64,000 nt of DNA from Bacteriovoracaceae bacterium. Its GTDB lineage: Bacteria; Bdellovibrionota; Bacteriovoracia; Bacteriovoracales; Bacteriovoracaceae. Below the pieces are notes generated by a model. That model was not told the DNA's origin. It made no database searches and saw nothing but the letters and a program-made list of their open reading frames with translations. Position numbers and translations under genes: made by a program. The stretch spans positions 1 to 64,000 of the forward strand of contig JAMPXB010000019.1 of NCBI GenBank assembly GCA_023701435.1, written 5' to 3'. Below are positions 60,965-64,000 of this stretch, piece after piece (position 1 is the stretch's first letter; the number at the start of each line of letters is the position of its first letter).

Positions 60965-61618
60965 ATGAAAATTTTCAAGTTTCACGTAGGTTTTTTTCTC
61001 GCAGTTTCAATGCTTCTAACATCGGTTATTCCACAAGGGGCGCAGGCCAGTGTCATGACGGATTATAAAGAAGCAGCCGTTTCGTCAGATCAAAAAATTG
61101 ACGAAGTTTTTGACCGCTTTCATTACACCATGGCAGTTGAGTGGGATCAAAAGGATGAAAGCTTTAAAGCGCAGGCCGAAGCTGATTTAGCGCAGGCTCT
61201 GGAAGCCCTTAAGGCTTCGGGTGTCTCTACATCCACTATTCAAAAACATATGGAAAGAAGCCTTCTGACTGGTAAGTTTCAGAAAGAATACCAACGCTTT
61301 TTGAATGCTTTAAAAGAGCAGAATGTTTCTCCTGATGAAGCCACTGCTATGACAACTGACTTTATGGAGAAAAATTATGCTGAAGGCACTAATTTCAATG
61401 GTGGCGGTTCTACAAATGGAAGATGGAGAGTTGTTGCTGCGATCATTATCGTAGTAATTATTACTCATCTGATCATTCGTGATCGTCATGATGATGACAA
61501 TGAAAATGAAGAGAATGGTAAGCCAGATCATAACCCACGTCCTTGTCATAATTACTCGCACAACAAAACTTGGGGCGGCGGATATGATAACTGTTACCCA
61601 GGCTATGATCTTCACTAA
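60965..61618 (+). CDS. Small envelope protein with signal peptide and C-terminal membrane helix
   Basis: A 217-aa protein: signal peptide (FFLAVSMLLTSVIPQGAQA), a soluble helical domain of about 115 residues (ADLAQALEALKASGV, EEQNV-like), a Gly-rich linker (NFNGGGSTNG), a membrane helix (VVAAIIIVVIITHLIIR), an acidic patch (DRHDDDNENEENG) and a short tail with two cysteines. It loosely recalls PA2779-type proteins. It lies between two cysteine-rich paralogues. The 207 bases upstream contain GATTATGGCC (60860-60869) and an inverted repeat ATGGCCA/TGGCCAT (60790-60812). A strong terminator follows. Confidence 0.6.
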   Translation: MKIFKFHVGFFLAVSMLLTSVIPQGAQASVMTDYKEAAVSSDQKIDEVFDRFHYTMAVEWDQKDESFKAQAEADLAQALEALKASGVSTSTIQKHMERSLLTGKFQKEYQRFLNALKEQNVSPDEATAMTTDFMEKNYAEGTNFNGGGSTNGRWRVVAAIIIVVIITHLIIRDRHDDDNENEENGKPDHNPRPCHNYSHNKTWGGGYDNCYPGYDLH

Positions 61619-61626
61619 TCTAAAAA

Positions 61627-61650
61627 GAGAGGCACCTTCGGGTGCCTCTC
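61627..61650 (+). terminator. Hairpin terminator after 60965-61618
   Basis: GAGAGGCACC-TTCG-GGTGCCTCTC is a perfect 10-bp stem with a tetraloop, nine bases after the stop, followed by GTTGTTCT. The A run before it (61622-61626) would act as a U tract in the other direction. Confidence 0.85.
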
Positions 61651-61738
61651 GTTGTTCTAAGTGCTTGATTTAAGGTTTGGCATTTTCTTCCTACTAAAAA
61701 CAGAGATGACCCATGATAATCTAAAGTGGGGGATTCTC

Positions 61739-62647
61739 ATGAAAACGTTATTAACCATCATTCTATTTTCCATAAGCTCCACTTCTTTTGCGACTGATAC
61801 CGCCCAGGTAATTTGCGGCAAAGAATTTACGACAGTTAAGCTGGTTGATGATTGGAGTCATTCGAAGAAGAAAGGAGGCTATTGCGCGAAAGCAGAATGC
61901 TCTCCTTCGATTAGGCGTGAGCATTGTTTTGTTCGTAAAGAGCACGACACGGGTGAGAACATGGTACGGGTCATTTTACAAGACCACTACCAGGAAGTTA
62001 ACAAATCGGGTGTCAGAACTTATGGCCACCATACAGTCGTAATTGGCAAAGATGATGCTTGTTTTAAGGCTTGTAGTCCTGACAAAGCGGGAGGTAAATC
62101 AAGCCTTGAGAAAAAATCCTGTGTTGAGTGTTTCAAAACGAGATCTTTCGCTGATTATGATAGTTCAATCAATTACCCCGAAATTGGAAAGAAGCTCGAG
62201 AAAGGGACTAAGTGTTACTCTCTCTGTATCGACAAGCCAGGTCCATTCCAATCGGAACGTATCCTGACTCCGGAATGCCAGACCTGTGTTGGTGTTAATG
62301 GTTTAGTCGCTGAAAAGTTTGAATACCTGCAGACCAAACACGGTCAGTGTTTTGAGGTAGATCAAAATAATAAACGCAAAGAAGTAGGTAAGAGATTATG
62401 TAAGGAAGCTAGTCAGCTCCTTTTGACTGAATATGACGATTCACAAACACCTTATCAGTTTATTTTCAACAAGCGGGGTGATTGTTTTGAAATCGACTCA
62501 AAAACTGGTGGTTTTATTTATCAAGCGGCGAGAAGTCCAGCTTTATGCGAATCTTTAAATATCAATGACGGTGATAGAAATGCAGAAATTGATAAAGATT
62601 CTTCTCCAGTAAAAAAGAAGGCGTCTGCCGGGGCGTCGGTTCAATAG
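61739..62647 (+). CDS. Secreted cysteine-rich protein, paralogue B (16 Cys)
   Basis: A 302-aa protein with signal peptide (KTLLTIILFSISSTSFA-T). All 16 cysteines line up with paralogue A at 59822-60757: CxxxxC near the start, CFKAC, CVEC, CYSLC, CQTCVGVNGL, then four more. The tail is charged (SSPVKKKASAG). The ATG at 61739 has a GGGGG purine run upstream; a longer frame (61661) would bury the signal. The even cysteine number suggests eight disulfides in the oxidising periplasm. Function unknown. Confidence 0.65.
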   Translation: MKTLLTIILFSISSTSFATDTAQVICGKEFTTVKLVDDWSHSKKKGGYCAKAECSPSIRREHCFVRKEHDTGENMVRVILQDHYQEVNKSGVRTYGHHTVVIGKDDACFKACSPDKAGGKSSLEKKSCVECFKTRSFADYDSSINYPEIGKKLEKGTKCYSLCIDKPGPFQSERILTPECQTCVGVNGLVAEKFEYLQTKHGQCFEVDQNNKRKEVGKRLCKEASQLLLTEYDDSQTPYQFIFNKRGDCFEIDSKTGGFIYQAARSPALCESLNINDGDRNAEIDKDSSPVKKKASAGASVQ

Positions 62648-62780
62648 ATTTTAACTATACCTCAGTTAATTAATCATTACTCCAATTTTTTATATTCATT
62701 GAATTTCGTCTCATCCGCTGTCCCTCTATTCATGAGGGCGGTCAACTTTCTCGGAATTAACTATAACCAGAGGAGGTTGT

Positions 62781-63146
62781 ATGGAGTCCCAGTCACAAAA
62801 CATTACCCAAGAGGGGAGAGTTAATGAGTTAACCGGTCTCAATTTAGATAGCTTGAATGAAACTCTCAAGGCACTTAAGGCGAATCCAGAACTGGCGGAA
62901 TTTAAATTTCGTTGTGAAGATTGATATTCTAAGTACGAAGGTGATATTAACTTACAAGGCTTTTTAGGACTCAGTGATAAAGTGAAGAAAGGTTATAAGG
63001 ATATTTGAATTGTTTTTGATGTTGAAACGGATGCCACAGAGGCTGGATTAAGAGAATGCGCAATTTTTTCTCCTGTATACGAAATGATTTCATGTGGAGT
63101 TCCATTTAAAATTGACTTTAATATTAAGAAACCGAAATTGTCTTAA
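62781..63146 (+). pseudogene. Decayed OsmC-family peroxiredoxin-like gene with two in-frame TGAs and an internal deletion
   Basis: From the ATG at 62781, with an intact GAGGAGG ribosome-binding site, one frame runs 122 codons to TAA at 63144-63146, interrupted by TGA at 62922-62924 and 63006-63008. Read through, it gives an OsmC N terminus (NELTGLNLDSLNETLKALKA), then EGDINLQGFLGLSDKVKKGY and SPVYEMISCGVP from the OsmC C terminus. Roughly 80 residues of the normal middle, including the first reactive cysteine, are missing, and a few near LRECAIFSP. Other genes here use TGA as a stop, so recoding is unlikely. OsmC proteins reduce organic hydroperoxides. The remaining parts of 62648-63216 show no other gene. 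Confidence 0.8.
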
Positions 63147-63216
63147 TCATATAATGGGATTCTACTTCTCACTAAGAAGGATTTTTCAATGATCCTGCTT
63201 AATTAGTTGAAAACGA

Positions 63217-64000
63217 TTAATTGATCCAGAATTTTCCTGTAGGAACTTCTCGGTTAGACATATCCAACTCGACTTTAAAGGTGTTTATTTCGCGAGAGAT
63301 TTTTACCGGCCATGGGCTGTTATATTTATTGTTTAAAACTTGGAAATAGGTCTTTTTTATCCATGAGTGCATGGCCTCAGGATCCCATGCTTCAAGATGG
63401 ACATGAGGTTCATAAGAATTCCATCGAGCGGCAGTGCGAGTGAGGAGATAGGTAAGCTTAACCCGTCTTCCAGTCATCGGACCTCCAATGAGTCTCTTCG
63501 GAACATCAATGATTTTTTTCCACTTCTGAGTAAAATCATCCATGAGTCCCGCTACTTTCATAAAGCTAACAGCAAAAGCTGAACAACCAGCGCCTTCTCG
63601 TTTCAAAGGATCTGCTTGTAAACCAGAGTACATATTGCCGTAGCCCAGATCTTCATATTCCTGGGCGTAGTCGATCATGCGCTCGCAAGCTTCTGGCGAA
63701 ACCTTAAAAGTTAATTCGGACCTTCTTTTTGAGCCAGTATAAGGGGCAAGGTCCTGAAGGATTTCTTCATCTTTTTCTAATTTTCCCTTATAAGTGTGGA
63801 ACATGACTCCTAAGCCGTACTTCTTGTTTAAAAGAAGATCTCTCTCTTCGGTATTAGTCGCTGACGTCATACCTCTTAAGATATGTTTCCCGGTAGAATC
63901 ACATTTAACTGCAACGAAGACGTGGCTGATAGAGTAGGCCCTTCTGTTTCCAACCGGTGCCACTTGATTCTTAAGAGTAGAAACCGCGAGCTTCCAGGGT
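63217..64000 (-). CDS. Unidentified protein, 5' end beyond the window
   Basis: The frame is open from the stop at 63217 to the window edge; a GTG at 63961-63963 is in frame, but coding-like codons (P-W-K-L-A-V-S-T-L-K-N-Q) continue upstream, so the start is probably outside. About 261 residues are seen. GAGCSAFAVSFMKVAGL resembles the active-site helix of a papain-like or NlpC/P60-type cysteine peptidase, and EPHVHLEAW could supply a histidine, but the family is unproven. The protein is probably a hydrolase or structural envelope protein. Confidence 0.55.
   Translation of the reverse strand, partial: PWKLAVSTLKNQVAPVGNRRAYSISHVFVAVKCDSTGKHILRGMTSATNTEERDLLLNKKYGLGVMFHTYKGKLEKDEEILQDLAPYTGSKRRSELTFKVSPEACERMIDYAQEYEDLGYGNMYSGLQADPLKREGAGCSAFAVSFMKVAGLMDDFTQKWKKIIDVPKRLIGGPMTGRRVKLTYLLTRTAARWNSYEPHVHLEAWDPEAMHSWIKKTYFQVLNNKYNSPWPVKISREINTFKVELDMSNREVPTGKFWIN

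Noticed and set aside
62781-63146. TGA recoded as Trp or selenocysteine
   Set aside because: Many genes here end in TGA within tight overlaps, no SECIS-like structure was evident, and the OsmC core is also deleted, so gene decay explains it better.
1-64000. rRNA, tRNA, IS elements, prophage genes
   Set aside because: No cloverleaf, rRNA core sequence, transposase or phage structural motif was seen on either strand by eye; a dedicated tRNA scan was not possible.

Overview
The window is a moderately AT-rich, very densely packed stretch of a Gram-negative bacterial chromosome. It has many secreted or lipoprotein signal sequences, an outer-membrane TonB receptor, a LolCD-like ABC pair and housekeeping genes of deltaproteobacterial flavour (rho - DUF1385 - prfA - prmC, dnaE, guaBA, murA, queC). 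Gene style and protein content suggest a relative of the predatory Bdellovibrio/Bacteriovorax/Peredibacter group, but there is no rRNA here to prove it. No IS element, prophage, CRISPR array, rRNA or tRNA was recognised, and no gene-free stretch exceeds 300 bases once a decayed gene at 62781-63146 is counted.

Region 1 (159-15942) looks like a lipid biosynthesis and envelope-export locus, and is the best candidate for an undescribed system. An AMP-ligase fused to a UbiA-like membrane domain (minus strand) is divergent from a plus-strand run: an RPH/PEP-synthase-like phosphotransferase, a GNAT acyltransferase, a LolD-like ATPase, a FtsX-type permease, a LolA-like protein, an outer-membrane barrel and a BtaA-like (DUF3419) aminocarboxypropyltransferase. 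Converging on it is a minus-strand run: a secreted protein, a lipid-kinase homologue, an extended SDR of the fatty-acyl-reductase type, and a large protein whose C-terminal half resembles cyanobacterial acyl-ACP reductase. Together they suggest that fatty acyl groups are activated or reduced and built into an unusual lipid, which is then moved to the outer membrane.

Region 2 (16070-25606) holds a DksA-like protein, a flavin reductase, a lipoprotein with a trypsin fold that appears to lack catalytic residues, mltG-ruvX-dinB, and rho-DUF1385-prfA-prmC. Region 3 (25682-33740) has a TonB receptor with a coupled thioredoxin-fold protein, murA, a HIT protein and several small envelope proteins, including a TPR/FecR pair. 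Region 4 (33881-42857) has an orphan OmpR-type regulator, guaB-guaA preceded by a perfect hairpin that masks the guaB ribosome-binding site, a hydroxybutyrate dehydrogenase facing a GntP permease, and methionine-salvage genes mtnB-mtnD-mtnC.

Region 5 (43050-50761) is dnaE translationally coupled to a chain of envelope genes, including a receiver/HD-GYP-like protein with a broken HD motif. Region 6 (50796-57490) contains queC, a phosphohexomutase, a ferredoxin, an Na+/H+ antiporter, an AlkD-like HEAT protein and ilvE. Region 7 (57560-64000) is accessory: an ExbB/MotA-like channel protein coupled to a membrane-anchored von Willebrand A protein, two paralogous secreted proteins sharing 16 cysteines around a small membrane protein, an OsmC pseudogene and a partial unknown gene.

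Genes are packed with ATGA, GTGA and TAATG overlaps, and several convergent pairs overlap at their stop codons. Few intrinsic terminators are visible.
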